Below the pieces are notes generated by a model that did not search any database, had not been told where the DNA came from, and was given only the letters and a program-made list of their open reading frames with translations. A stretch of 64,000 nt of DNA from Nakazawaea peltata (lineage: Eukaryota > Ascomycota > Pichiomycetes > Alaninales > Pachysolenaceae): contig BCGQ01000003.1 in the NCBI GenBank assembly GCA_001599355.1, positions 374,468 through 438,467 on the forward strand, read 5' to 3'. Shown piece after piece: positions 1 to 8,855 of the stretch (position 1 is its first letter; the number at the start of each line of letters is the position of its first letter). A program made the translations under genes and the position numbers.

Positions 1-2160
1 AAGTTGCCTTCTGCCACTTATGCCTATCAATACCATGCTTTGGGATTGTTGTACCATTTGAGAAATCACGATAGAATGGCATTATCCAAGTTGATCAACT
101 CTTTGAGTAGTTCATCTAGTCCATTGAGAAATTCAATGGCCATTCTTCAATTGATCCGTTACGTTGGTCAAATTATCAAGGAGGATCCAAAATCTGCCAC
201 TTCTTTCTTCCCTGTTTTACAAGGTTATTTGAAGAACAAATCTGATATGGTAGAATTGGAAGCTGCTAAGACTATTTTGGGTGTCAGTTCATTCTCTAGT
301 GAGCAACATTCTAGTGCTATTGCATGCTTACAAGTTCTTTTGACCGTCCCAAGAACTGTCACCAGATTTGCTGCCGTTAGAATTTTGAACAAAATCCTGA
401 TGAAGACTCCAGAGAAAATCGTCATTTGTAACACAGAATTGGAAGGTTTGATCAATGATCCAAATAGATCCATCTCTACATATGCTATTACTACTTTACT
501 TAAGACTGGAAACAACGAGAACGTTGACAGATTGATCAAGGTTATCTCCAAGTTCATGAGTGAAATTTCCGACGAGTTCAAGATCGTTGTTGTTGATGCT
601 ATCAGAAACTTGTCTTTGAAATTCCCAGAGAAATACGAGACTATGTTGAACTTCTTGAACGATTCTTTGAGAGACGATGGAGGATTCACTTTCAAGAACG
701 CAATCGTCGAAGCTTTGTTCGACATGATCAGTTTCATTCCAAAATCGAGAGATACTGCGTTGGAATATTTGTGTGAGTTCATCGAAGATTGTGAATTCAG
801 TGAATTGACCGTTAGAATCTTGTACTTATTGGGTAATGAAGGTCCAAAGACCTCTAATCCAACCTTATATATCAGACATATCTATAACCGTGTGGTTTTG
901 GAGAATTCAATTGTCAGATCTTCGGCCGTCATTGCCTTGTCCAAGTTTGCATTCGTGGGAGATGAGTCCGTATCGAAGAGTATTAAGATTTTATTGGAAA
1001 GATCATTGAATGATGTTGACGATGAGGTTAGAGACAGAGCTACTTTATCATTGAAGTTGATTGCCGAGTCTGAAAAATCCAAATTGGTGAAAGATTTATT
1101 GGTTCCTACCTCTACTTATTCATTGCCAATTTTAGAACAAAAGTTGAGTGCTTATTTGAGTGGTGATAAGGACAGTTTCCAAACTCCATTTGACATTTCT
1201 TCTGTTCCTATTTTGTCAATTGAGGAACTGAAACTGCAAGAATTGAAGAAGAAGAGTGCTGCTATAGAAGTAGAACAAGAGGCTCTGACTTCTGGTGCTG
1301 GTTCTAATGCCGATTCCGAACCAGAAGAGACTAATTATTTGATCAAACAAAGTATGTCTCAACAACAATACTCTCAAGAGTTGGCTGCAATCCCAGATTT
1401 TGCAGAGTACGGCAACTTATTGCACTCTTCTGATATCATTGAATTGACAGAAGCCGAGACCGAGTTTGTCGTCACTGCTGTCAAGCATGTCTTTGCCGAC
1501 CATTTGGTCTTACAATTCAATGTTCATAACACTTTGAATGAGGTTCAATTGCACGATGTATCGGTAGTTGCCCAACCAGACTCAGAGGTTTATCTGGAAG
1601 AATTCATGATGCCTATCGATGTTTTGGCTCCAGAAGCCAAGGGTACCGTTTATGTTTCGTACACTAGACCAGAAGCTGTAGAATTGACATCATTCTCAAG
1701 CACTTTGACCTTTGTATCAAAGGAGATCGACCCATCTACTGGAACAATTGTCGAAGATGACGAAGGATTCCAAGATGAGTATCAAATCGAGGAATTATTG
1801 GTCACCCCAGGTGACTTCATCACTCCTCTCTTTGTACAAGACTTCACTAAGCAATGGGATGAATTCGAGGTCCAAGACTCTGCCATGTTCAATATCACCG
1901 ACTACTCTGATTTACAAGAGCTTGTCACCAGAATTATTTCCTCATTATCGATGCTTCCTATTCAAGGTACCGAAGATGTCAAGGACGGAGCCACTTCTCA
2001 TGCTTTGAAATTGTTTGGTAAGAGCATTGTCAATGGAACTAAGATTGCTGCTCATATCAGATTCGCCGTCAATACTTCCGAAGGTGTTCTTATGATGAAG
2101 GCTGATGTTAGAGGAGAGGACCAAGAGCTTGTTGATGCAGTTTTGGATGGACTTGCTTGA
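1..2160 (+). CDS. SEC21: Coatomer gamma subunit (COPI), 3' part
   Basis: The gene enters from the left edge in frame from base 1, and 719 codons are visible. The yeast protein is about 935 residues, so roughly 200 N-terminal residues lie outside. It is a subunit of the COPI coat that drives Golgi-to-ER retrograde transport. The visible part holds the alpha-helical adaptin-like trunk (motifs such as EGPKTSNPTLYIRHIYNRV and NDVDDEVRDRATLSL, hallmark gamma-COP segments), an acidic linker near residues 415-440, and the C-terminal appendage domain. A CTG at 397-399 falls where gamma-COPs have Ala in the motif LNK(V/I)AMK, which supports CUG-Ala decoding. Identification is from strong recall of the family. 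The true start cannot be seen. Confidence 0.95.
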   Translation, partial: KLPSATYAYQYHALGLLYHLRNHDRMALSKLINSLSSSSSPLRNSMAILQLIRYVGQIIKEDPKSATSFFPVLQGYLKNKSDMVELEAAKTILGVSSFSSEQHSSAIACLQVLLTVPRTVTRFAAVRILNKILMKTPEKIVICNTELEGLINDPNRSISTYAITTLLKTGNNENVDRLIKVISKFMSEISDEFKIVVVDAIRNLSLKFPEKYETMLNFLNDSLRDDGGFTFKNAIVEALFDMISFIPKSRDTALEYLCEFIEDCEFSELTVRILYLLGNEGPKTSNPTLYIRHIYNRVVLENSIVRSSAVIALSKFAFVGDESVSKSIKILLERSLNDVDDEVRDRATLSLKLIAESEKSKLVKDLLVPTSTYSLPILEQKLSAYLSGDKDSFQTPFDISSVPILSIEELKLQELKKKSAAIEVEQEALTSGAGSNADSEPEETNYLIKQSMSQQQYSQELAAIPDFAEYGNLLHSSDIIELTEAETEFVVTAVKHVFADHLVLQFNVHNTLNEVQLHDVSVVAQPDSEVYLEEFMMPIDVLAPEAKGTVYVSYTRPEAVELTSFSSTLTFVSKEIDPSTGTIVEDDEGFQDEYQIEELLVTPGDFITPLFVQDFTKQWDEFEVQDSAMFNITDYSDLQELVTRIISSLSMLPIQGTEDVKDGATSHALKLFGKSIVNGTKIAAHIRFAVNTSEGVLMMKADVRGEDQELVDAVLDGLA

Positions 2161-2336
2161 AAATTGTTTAGAGATTTGTTTAAGAATATAGTAATTAGGA
2201 TAAGCATTGTAGAATGTGTAACTACCAGGAGAACTGTGAATTGAAGGCTCTGATGGGTTTTTGAAATCTGTTGATCGTTTGGTGTTATGATGTTTCGGAT
2301 TAATCCGATTTGCCCCCGATTTGCCCCCTCTCCCCC

Positions 2337-2366
2337 AAATTTTTGCCCCAGCTGAGGCAAAAATTT
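2337..2366. promoter_or_regulatory. Inverted repeat with RRPE-like AAATTTTT arms upstream of RKM1
   Basis: Two perfect 11-bp arms (AAATTTTTGCC and its reverse complement) lie at 2337-2347 and 2356-2366 with an 8-bp spacer, 62 bp before the RKM1 ATG. The arms contain the AAATTTTT core of the ribosomal RNA processing element. The spacer between SEC21 and RKM1 is only 267 bp, so this is the most conspicuous element of the RKM1 promoter. It could also be read as a hairpin. Confidence 0.5.
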
Positions 2367-2427
2367 TTCACCAAACCCAAATTCTTCAGTACTTGTTCAG
2401 TTCGAAGACGTAGTAACCAAGGTAAAG

Positions 2428-4188
2428 ATGAATTGCGAACCTTTAATTCAGTGGGTTAAGTCTCACAATGGGACTGTTAGTGATGCTATCGAGTTTAAAC
2501 AAACACAAGATCGCGGAATTGCCGCTTTTATCACAGGTAAAGTTGATCCATCGCAACTGAATATTAAAATTCCAGTGGAGATCACATTGAATCCTAAGCA
2601 AGCCAAGGAGGAATTCGGCTCGGACTTCTCTAAATGCAAAGATATAAACAGTGTGACCAAGCATTTCTTGAATTACCAACGTTTTTTGAAGGAGAAGAGC
2701 TTCTGGAATGTGTATATTTCACTCCTTCCAGAGGGAGATGAGATCGAATCTCCATTGTATTGGAGCACTGAGGAAAGAAAGTATTTAAGTGGGACAAATT
2801 TGGGGTCTTCTTTCAAAGATATCTTTGAATTGATAGTTGAAGAATGGTATGACTCGTTGAAACTGATCCCAGACAAGTTCAAGTATGAGAATTGTGACGA
2901 GGAAAACTCGGCTTTTTACAAATTGTACCAAGAGAAGGGGGTTGATGATGAAGAGGTCCAGAAACAAATGAGGATCAGAACTGATACCGAGGACAAATGG
3001 CTTGACTTTGCTCATTATCTTTGGGCTACCACTATCTTTAAATCAAGAGCATTCCCATACTTGTTGGTTGACCAAGAGGCCGACCCTCGTTATTCGATGC
3101 TCTTACCTCTTGTAGATTTGTTAAATCACGACCCAGCAAGTTATGTTTCGTGGACTGTAGATGACAAGCAAGAATTCTTCTCGTTCAACAATAATATGAG
3201 TTCCGTGTTGAAACCGGGAGACGAGCTTCTCAATAATTATGGAGGTAAAGGTAATGAAGAATTGTTGTTAGGGTATGGATTTGTCATTGAGAACAACAAA
3301 AATGACAATTTGGCCCTCAGAATCAAGGTCCCAGTTGATGAGTTACCTGAGATCGAGAAATTCGGTATCAAGTTGCCTTCTCTTGAAGACTACTCCACCT
3401 CTGTATATAGTCTTAAGCCTCAAAAGAAGGTTACCGACTACAAGGAGTACCAAAACGGATTGTTATACCTCTGTAACCAGGAGAATATCTTGCCTCGTGA
3501 GTTGGTCAATCTCTTCGCCTATTTAGTGAAGAATGGTATAGAGCAGATGATGTCCCTTAGGATGAGATTAGAGGGGTTAGTACATTTACGTGGGGCTTTA
3601 GAGCTGAAACTTGATTCTTTAGAACTGTCAGCTGAAATTGTTGACACTAACAGTAAACTGCAGAAGGCCAAGATCTACAAGCTGGGCCAACTCAATATCT
3701 TGAAGAAGATGCTCGCAGAACTGAAAGATCAAGAAAAGAGAATTCTCAAGGACCAGAAATCAAAGGTTTGGGATTTGAAAAAAATATTGAAGAAAGACCC
3801 TCTTTTTGCCAATTCATTGCTTTTGACGTTCGGTTTCCAGGATGCCCAAGATATTGCCGACCAAGGTGTCGAAGATCAAATCTTGATCTTATGGATTCTT
3901 CGTTGTGCCAACAGCAGTGCGGCTGAAACCCCTTCGTTCATACAGCCCTTGTTTACCCAATTTAGGGAAAAGATCCCAATAGCCGACGATGAAAAACAAG
4001 CTTTTAGCGAGTTACATCGCTTTTTCTTTCCTCTGCTTTGTGAAAAGATTCCAGAGATTTATGGTGGAGCAGATGGAAAATGGGAGTTGGAAGATATGGT
4101 TGTTGCTGGGAAGGTGATTCAATTCATTAGTTATACTAGAAGTTCGGGAAGTGCTATAATTGTGGAGCCTGTTGCTATCTCTAATTAG
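2428..4188 (+). CDS. RKM1: SET-domain ribosomal protein lysine N-methyltransferase
   Basis: The protein has 586 residues, close to S. cerevisiae Rkm1 (583), which methylates lysines of ribosomal protein Rpl23. The split SET domain shows RAFPYLLV, then LLPLVDLLNHDP, then the diagnostic NNYGGKGNEELLLGYGF block around residues 270-290. This last block carries the substrate and AdoMet-contacting Asn and Tyr residues. A helical Rubis-type substrate-binding half follows, including LKKILKKDPLFA, and the C-terminal segment VIQFISYTRSSGS also resembles the end of Rkm1. The start is the only early ATG, downstream of a short AT-rich leader. Assignment to Rkm1 rather than Rkm2-4 rests on length and these C-terminal blocks. 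Confidence 0.85.
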   Translation: MNCEPLIQWVKSHNGTVSDAIEFKQTQDRGIAAFITGKVDPSQLNIKIPVEITLNPKQAKEEFGSDFSKCKDINSVTKHFLNYQRFLKEKSFWNVYISLLPEGDEIESPLYWSTEERKYLSGTNLGSSFKDIFELIVEEWYDSLKLIPDKFKYENCDEENSAFYKLYQEKGVDDEEVQKQMRIRTDTEDKWLDFAHYLWATTIFKSRAFPYLLVDQEADPRYSMLLPLVDLLNHDPASYVSWTVDDKQEFFSFNNNMSSVLKPGDELLNNYGGKGNEELLLGYGFVIENNKNDNLALRIKVPVDELPEIEKFGIKLPSLEDYSTSVYSLKPQKKVTDYKEYQNGLLYLCNQENILPRELVNLFAYLVKNGIEQMMSLRMRLEGLVHLRGALELKLDSLELSAEIVDTNSKLQKAKIYKLGQLNILKKMLAELKDQEKRILKDQKSKVWDLKKILKKDPLFANSLLLTFGFQDAQDIADQGVEDQILILWILRCANSSAAETPSFIQPLFTQFREKIPIADDEKQAFSELHRFFFPLLCEKIPEIYGGADGKWELEDMVVAGKVIQFISYTRSSGSAIIVEPVAISN

Positions 4189-4406
4189 TGACTAGTATTT
4201 GCAGTTACAGGAATTCCTGGTGCCCCCGGTAACGTTTTTAGTTTATAATATATAGTTTCGTTCTTCATAAGAAGAAGAACTTGGTTGACTGTTATTATTA
4301 TTTAAAGGGTTACACATAGTAAATGTCATTACTTGATCTATGTATTTCATTCTTATCTCACCACTCTTGTATGCAAAAGATTATTTTTTTCTTTGATATC
4401 CTTTAT

Positions 4407-4469
4407 GTTGTCTCACATGTGAGACAACCTATAGTCACTAAGGACTAAAATGTATTGTATAATACATTT
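4407..4469. repeat. Pair of inverted repeats (GTCTCAC half-sites and AAATGTATT arms)
   Basis: Bases 4407-4428 form a perfect 22-bp palindrome centred on CACATGTG, with half-site GTTGTCTCAC. Bases 4448-4456 and 4461-4469 form a second perfect inverted repeat with 9-bp arms AAATGTATT and a 4-bp spacer. A further GTCTCAC half-site occurs on the minus strand near 4495-4501. The arrangement looks like a cluster of dimeric factor sites, or a 3'-end hairpin of RKM1. Confidence 0.6.
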
Positions 4470-4818
4470 AAGCCCTCTCAGAGAGACACACAAGTGAGAC
4501 ACTAGAATCGTCATACTTGTATACTTTGTAATACAACAGCAACTATCCCTCTATCGATCTAACCGTCGGTTAATCATACCCGAACCGATATCTGCTATCT
4601 CTAACAATGTCAAAGCTTCCCCTTAACTTACATAACCCTTTCAGTATATCTATGCGCTTTCGGAACGGCTAGCGCTTATTACATACAGCCCCTGCTATAC
4701 CATTTATAGTAAGTTGGCACCCTACAATCGCGCCAAAACTTTTTCGGCTGCACGCATTTAGCGCGGGGCTCGCATTCTTCCCGATCGGGCAAGCTCCATT
4801 TCTTCATCTCGCCGATAG

Positions 4819-4826
4819 TATAAAAA
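4819..4826 (+). promoter_or_regulatory. TATA box of the ADH gene
   Basis: TATAAAAA lies 70-77 bp upstream of the ADH ATG, followed by a pyrimidine-rich then A-rich leader. This is the usual layout of a strong yeast promoter and fits the highly biased codon use of the gene. Confidence 0.65.
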
Positions 4827-4895
4827 GAGGATCGTGGAATTATTCAATTTCAATCTTTTAATATTAGTAGTAACAAAACAAGTAGATAATATACA

Positions 4896-5987
4896 ATGTC
4901 TTACCCAGAAGAATTCAAAGGTTTCGGTGTCACTGACACTAAGAACTGGGCCACTCCACACTTGGCCACTTACAAGTCCAAGCCAGTTGAAGATTACGAT
5001 ATCGACATTGAGATCGAGGCCTGTGGTATCTGTTCCTCTGATTTGCACACCATCCAAGGTAACTGGGGTAACCTCAGAAGAAAGGATTTGGTTGTCGGAC
5101 ACGAGATTGTCGGAAAGGTTATTGCTGTTGGTCCAAAGGTCACCAAGCACAAGGTTGGTGACAGAGTCGGTGTCGGTGCTCAAAACCTGTCCTGTTTGGA
5201 CTGTCTGAGATGTTCCCACAACAACGAGAGTTACTGTCTTAAGGGATACGTCTCCACTTACAACAAGCCATTCCCAACTGTTGACTACATCTCTCAAGGT
5301 GGTTACGCTTCTCACCACCGTTGTCACGAGTACTTTGCTGCTAAGATCCCAGAAAACATCGAGTCCAACATTGCTGCTCCATTGCTTTGTGGTGGTTTGA
5401 CCGTCTTCTCCCCATTGAAGAGATCTGGTGTTCTGCCAGGTAAGACTGTCGGTATCGTTGGTATCGGTGGTTTGGGTCACATGGCCATCATGCTTGCCAA
5501 GGCCATGGGTGCTGAGGTCTACGCTTTCTCCAGATCTTCTTCTAAGAAGGAGGAGGCTATCAAGATCGGAGCCGATGGTTTCGTTGCCACTGGTGAATCT
5601 GACGACTGGGAAGTTGCCTTGCAAGACAAGTTCGACGTTATCCTTAACTGTGCCTCTTACACTTCTGGTGTCACTTTAGACAAGTACTTCAAGACCCTTA
5701 AGGTCGACGCCATGTTCGTCACCGTTGGTTTACCATGTGTCGGTGAGAGTTACACTTACGACCCATTCAGTTCTCTTGCTTCTGGTAACGGTATCAAGAT
5801 GTCCAAGTTGGGTTCTATGGCTGAGATGGACGAGATGTTCGAGATCGTCTCTAAGAACAACCTTAAACCTTGGGTTGAGGAGGTTCCATTAACTGCTGAG
5901 AACTTGGGTAACGCTCTTGTTAGATTGGACAAGGGTGATGTTAGATACAGATTCGTCTTGACTGACTTCGACAAGGCTTTCCTGTAA
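4896..5987 (+). CDS. ADH6: NADP-dependent medium-chain alcohol dehydrogenase (cinnamyl-type, ADH6/ADH7)
   Basis: The protein has 363 residues, the usual length for the zinc-dependent cinnamyl alcohol dehydrogenase group, whose yeast members reduce medium-chain and aromatic aldehydes with NADPH. Visible elements are the catalytic-zinc region CGICSSDLHTIQG and GHEIVGKV, and the structural-zinc loop with four cysteines around residues 99-113. The Rossmann glycine motif GIGGLGHMAI follows, then the NADP-type FSRSSSKKEEA. Codons are strongly biased (GGT, GTC, TTG, AAG, AGA), suggesting high expression. CTG codons occur at 5187, 5205, 5433 and at the last codon; several would read well as Ala (GVAPGKTVGI). 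A 288-residue open frame on the other strand is a shadow of this codon bias. Confidence 0.9.
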   Translation: MSYPEEFKGFGVTDTKNWATPHLATYKSKPVEDYDIDIEIEACGICSSDLHTIQGNWGNLRRKDLVVGHEIVGKVIAVGPKVTKHKVGDRVGVGAQNLSCLDCLRCSHNNESYCLKGYVSTYNKPFPTVDYISQGGYASHHRCHEYFAAKIPENIESNIAAPLLCGGLTVFSPLKRSGVLPGKTVGIVGIGGLGHMAIMLAKAMGAEVYAFSRSSSKKEEAIKIGADGFVATGESDDWEVALQDKFDVILNCASYTSGVTLDKYFKTLKVDAMFVTVGLPCVGESYTYDPFSSLASGNGIKMSKLGSMAEMDEMFEIVSKNNLKPWVEEVPLTAENLGNALVRLDKGDVRYRFVLTDFDKAFL

Positions 5988-6437
5988 GTTGATATAGTGT
6001 TATAAATGTGATAGATTATTGAGATGTAGACTGACTGGAACGTAGACCAAAGCCTAGGCTGAACCGTTATGCCCCAGATTTCTGTAGATGACTGCGCTCG
6101 CTGGTAATTACCGTTAAGGGGTTGTGACAGTGTTTTTTCAGTCACTAATAATTGCACATGCCCAGTCACCAGTGACTGCACATGCCTAGTCACTGTTGGT
6201 AACCCCTTTACGACTTTCGTTACTATGGTTATGATGGTTCCCCTCATTTTAACGTCATCTGAATGATTAAATGAACCCCTCATTGAATGATATAAAAGGG
6301 GTTAGAAATTCCCTTGACAAGAAGATCCCGATGACCGTATGCACAGAATATCTGGTTTGATCATAGACATACTGTAACTACTACAGAATACAATATCAAT
6401 ACTATACATTCCACATTACATTAGAAACTATACATTA
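5988..6437. other. Convergent intergenic region with nested repeats
   Basis: No gene is visible. The region lies between the 3' ends of ADH and the first nitrate-type regulator. Around 6118-6208 there is a complex of direct and inverted repeats: the segment TGCACATGCC(C/T)AGTCAC occurs twice, the inner CAGTCAC-CA-GTGACTG is a palindrome, and GGGGTT...AACCCC elements flank the block. This could form a terminator-like hairpin. A TATAAAAG at about 6292 on the plus strand could start an antisense transcript into the regulator gene, but nothing else supports that. Confidence 0.4.
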
Positions 6438-8309
6438 TCAATTAGGGAACAAATCATCAAACCCTTCGGGAAGATCAAATTCAGTTTTGATTCCATGCAT
6501 GGCTTCAACATCGAAAAATTGAAGTTCAACATTATCCTCTGTTACCAGCGGTATAGAAGTCCCATCGGCTGCTGTATCTTGGGTATCCCATTCAATATTG
6601 GATACCATTTGCTCTAAGCCTACATGATGAATACCCCATTTCTTGGCCAAAGTCGATAAAACGATCAAATCCTTATCACCACGTCTCCAGGACTGTCCAA
6701 GGTGTCTAAGGGCTGAAATAAAAATGTCGAGTCTGCGATGAGATGCCGCCTTGATTGTCTCGTCTTTGTTACAAAGAATAAATAATTCAAACATAGCACA
6801 TGACAAAATCAAATAGCTGGCGAAATAAGGTGCTTGTTGGAATCCGTGTACCAGGTCGAAGATCTCCACAACAGAGGCCGCGTTGATACATTGGGAAGTC
6901 GAAATTTCCATAACGGTTTGAGGATTTGACGATAAATAGGGACGATGCAACAAAAGTAAGGCAACGTAATATGATAAATGTAACATGAGAACCCTAGGAT
7001 CGTTGGGGTTATGTTTTAAAGTGGCCTCGGCCGGCAAGGATCTCATAAGAACCTCCAACGAATTGACTCCCTGTTTGAGCAAGGCTATACGATGAGATTT
7101 GTGCAAGAATTGCGATTTGAACGAGTAAATCTGACCCATAGACCGGTCATGGATGTACCATAAACGGGAATGTGAGGTGAAAGTCACCTCCGAGAGGTAA
7201 TTGGGATCAGATTTATCGGTTATCTTAGGGGAATAGAACGCAGTAGAGATACGGAAATACTGGATTCTCGATCCTCTTCCTAACACACTAGTTATCAATC
7301 TGTCTTGCATCACTATGGACCAGAACGTAGCATTGCGAAGAGGAGATGAAGATACTATTGTATTCAGTGAAGTGGACCCACTGAGTAATGCCTGTTGGGT
7401 GGAATCTCCTAAATGGAGTCCCATATACTGCGTTTGAGAGCAACACATGGCGTTGAAGAGCCAAGAAGTAGAATCGAACAGCATTCCCAACTCAAAACAC
7501 GACAAAATCAATAGTCCTTGTAATACATTCATGTCCAAAGAATCACGGCAAGCTTTCAAAACCAACAGCTCCAGCTCTTCAAGGAAAGACAGTGAAATAT
7601 GTTTCAAATTAGTGTAAGCCGATGCATAGGCAAAAATAGAACAGAGGAGAAACTGTTTGCTCGGATCTTGGTTCGGGAAGACCCAGAATTTGACTTCTTC
7701 AAGTGTGAGAAGTGAGATGTAAAAGTATTGAGCAAAGTTATTCTCAAAAATGGAGAGTAATCGTTGTTGAAACAGTGGAGTTATTTGCATCACGTCGAAT
7801 TTACCAGTCTCATTACGTTGTAGGAGCGATTCTTGTTCATCATCTTCAAGCACCTGTTGACGACCAGAGATAGGTCCATAAAATTCTGTACGCCCATGTC
7901 GATCCTGTCTAACACGCCACAGAGTCGATATCACTTCTTCCAAAGCACTACGATTCAGAATCTCCTTCAATAATTCCGGATTGTTGGCACCATCTTCAAC
8001 AACCGATGGCGGTTGGGGATCTTTCAATTGAAACTGCTCACGGATTCTCTGGGCCTTGAATGGATCTGACTTGGTCAACTCATTCACAAAATTCTCCAAC
8101 AAATCAGCTTTAACCTCTAAATAGTCCACGTATGATGAGTCGTACTTCCATTTACGACGGTCTTTATCTTTGGGGTACTCACAATGGTCAGCGTTATTAT
8201 AGCGGACACAAATACCACAAGGCTGGCCCCCATCACATTTTCTTTTCCGTTTTCTACAGAAGTCACACGCCACTGAGGCGATAGACGAGTTCCTTGGTTT
8301 GGGAGGCAT
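6438..8309 (-). CDS. Zn2Cys6 transcription factor, nitrate-regulator type (YNA1/YNA2, NirA-like)
   Basis: The protein has 623 residues. The N-terminus carries a binuclear zinc cluster, C15-x2-C-x6-C-x5-C-x2-C-x8-C43, followed by a basic linker (DKDRRKWKYD) and a short helical stretch. A segment VRQDRHGRTEFYGPISGR near residue 140 is typical of the NirA/YNA group, and the rest is a fungal-specific helical middle-homology region. It is a clear paralogue of the second regulator (10506-13187): both share NFA-[QI]-[YF]-F, an S-K-Q-[FL]-L-L block and YMGLH/HMGLH. It is divergently arranged with the nitrate transporter. By analogy with Ogataea polymorpha, it is inferred to activate nitrate genes. 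Which of YNA1 and YNA2 it matches cannot be decided here. Confidence 0.75.
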   Translation of the reverse strand: MPPKPRNSSIASVACDFCRKRKRKCDGGQPCGICVRYNNADHCEYPKDKDRRKWKYDSSYVDYLEVKADLLENFVNELTKSDPFKAQRIREQFQLKDPQPPSVVEDGANNPELLKEILNRSALEEVISTLWRVRQDRHGRTEFYGPISGRQQVLEDDEQESLLQRNETGKFDVMQITPLFQQRLLSIFENNFAQYFYISLLTLEEVKFWVFPNQDPSKQFLLCSIFAYASAYTNLKHISLSFLEELELLVLKACRDSLDMNVLQGLLILSCFELGMLFDSTSWLFNAMCCSQTQYMGLHLGDSTQQALLSGSTSLNTIVSSSPLRNATFWSIVMQDRLITSVLGRGSRIQYFRISTAFYSPKITDKSDPNYLSEVTFTSHSRLWYIHDRSMGQIYSFKSQFLHKSHRIALLKQGVNSLEVLMRSLPAEATLKHNPNDPRVLMLHLSYYVALLLLHRPYLSSNPQTVMEISTSQCINAASVVEIFDLVHGFQQAPYFASYLILSCAMFELFILCNKDETIKAASHRRLDIFISALRHLGQSWRRGDKDLIVLSTLAKKWGIHHVGLEQMVSNIEWDTQDTAADGTSIPLVTEDNVELQFFDVEAMHGIKTEFDLPEGFDDLFPN

Positions 8310-8855
8310 GTTTAGTGATCAACTGATGAACTGATGAACTGGTGTATTGATGAATGAAGTGGTTTCAAGTGAGATTTGCCCTAAGAAGGATAAAGAAGGG
8401 CAGAAATGAGTCAAACGGAAGGGCAAAGAATCCCGGGGACAAACGGGCACAAGGCTGCTTAAAAAATAAAAATAAGAAAATTATTCAGGAAAACAGGAAA
8501 GGCAAAATATAAGAATAAGCAGAAGTATAATAGAAACACAAATCGAACTTCTGATGTATCTGATTTCAGAGTCAAAGTCAACTCCAGTCCAACCATCCAA
8601 CATCTTTGTTTTTCCGTCATTTTTCCGTCATCTAGATTTAAGCAGCCCTTCCTAATTTAATGTAGCCCCAAATCCGTGCCCCTGCAATACCTTTGGCCGC
8701 ATGACCGTTTTTTTTCTTTTCTTTTCTTTTGTGCCCCGTTCTCTGCCCGTCTAGACCCTGCTCAGATCCATCGGGCTCTCACAAGATATTGAAGGAAACA
8801 TTAAGGATAATATTAATAGTAATACTGGACTGCAGAGAGCTTAAGTTGGGTTATA
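8310..8855. promoter_or_regulatory. Divergent promoter between regulator and nitrate transporter
   Basis: These 546 bp separate the ATG of the Zn2Cys6 regulator (minus strand) from that of the transporter (plus strand), so both are expected to be controlled from here. The region contains AAGGATAAAG near 8386, a possible GATA-factor site, a T-rich tract at 8709-8729, and TTTTTCCGTCAT repeated in tandem near 8610-8632. No further gene is visible. Confidence 0.5.

Larger units (their letters stand above)
4189..4895 (+). promoter_or_regulatory. Intergenic region with ADH promoter
   Basis: This stretch holds no gene. Its left half has two closely spaced inverted repeats (4407-4428 and 4448-4469). 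The right half is the promoter of the downstream alcohol dehydrogenase, with a TATAAAAAG box starting at 4819, about 77 bp before the ATG, and an A-rich leader just before the start. The block 4720-4800 is unusually CG-rich for the window (for example GCGCCAAAAC and TTAGCGCGGGGC). Confidence 0.6.

Noticed and set aside
225-782. 185-residue open frame antisense to SEC21
   Set aside because: Overlaps a conserved coding region and has no family resemblance.
4758-5624. 288-residue open frame antisense to ADH
   Set aside because: It lies wholly over the strongly codon-biased ADH gene and its promoter, has a Thr/Val/Ser-rich repetitive composition and no motif; a shadow frame.
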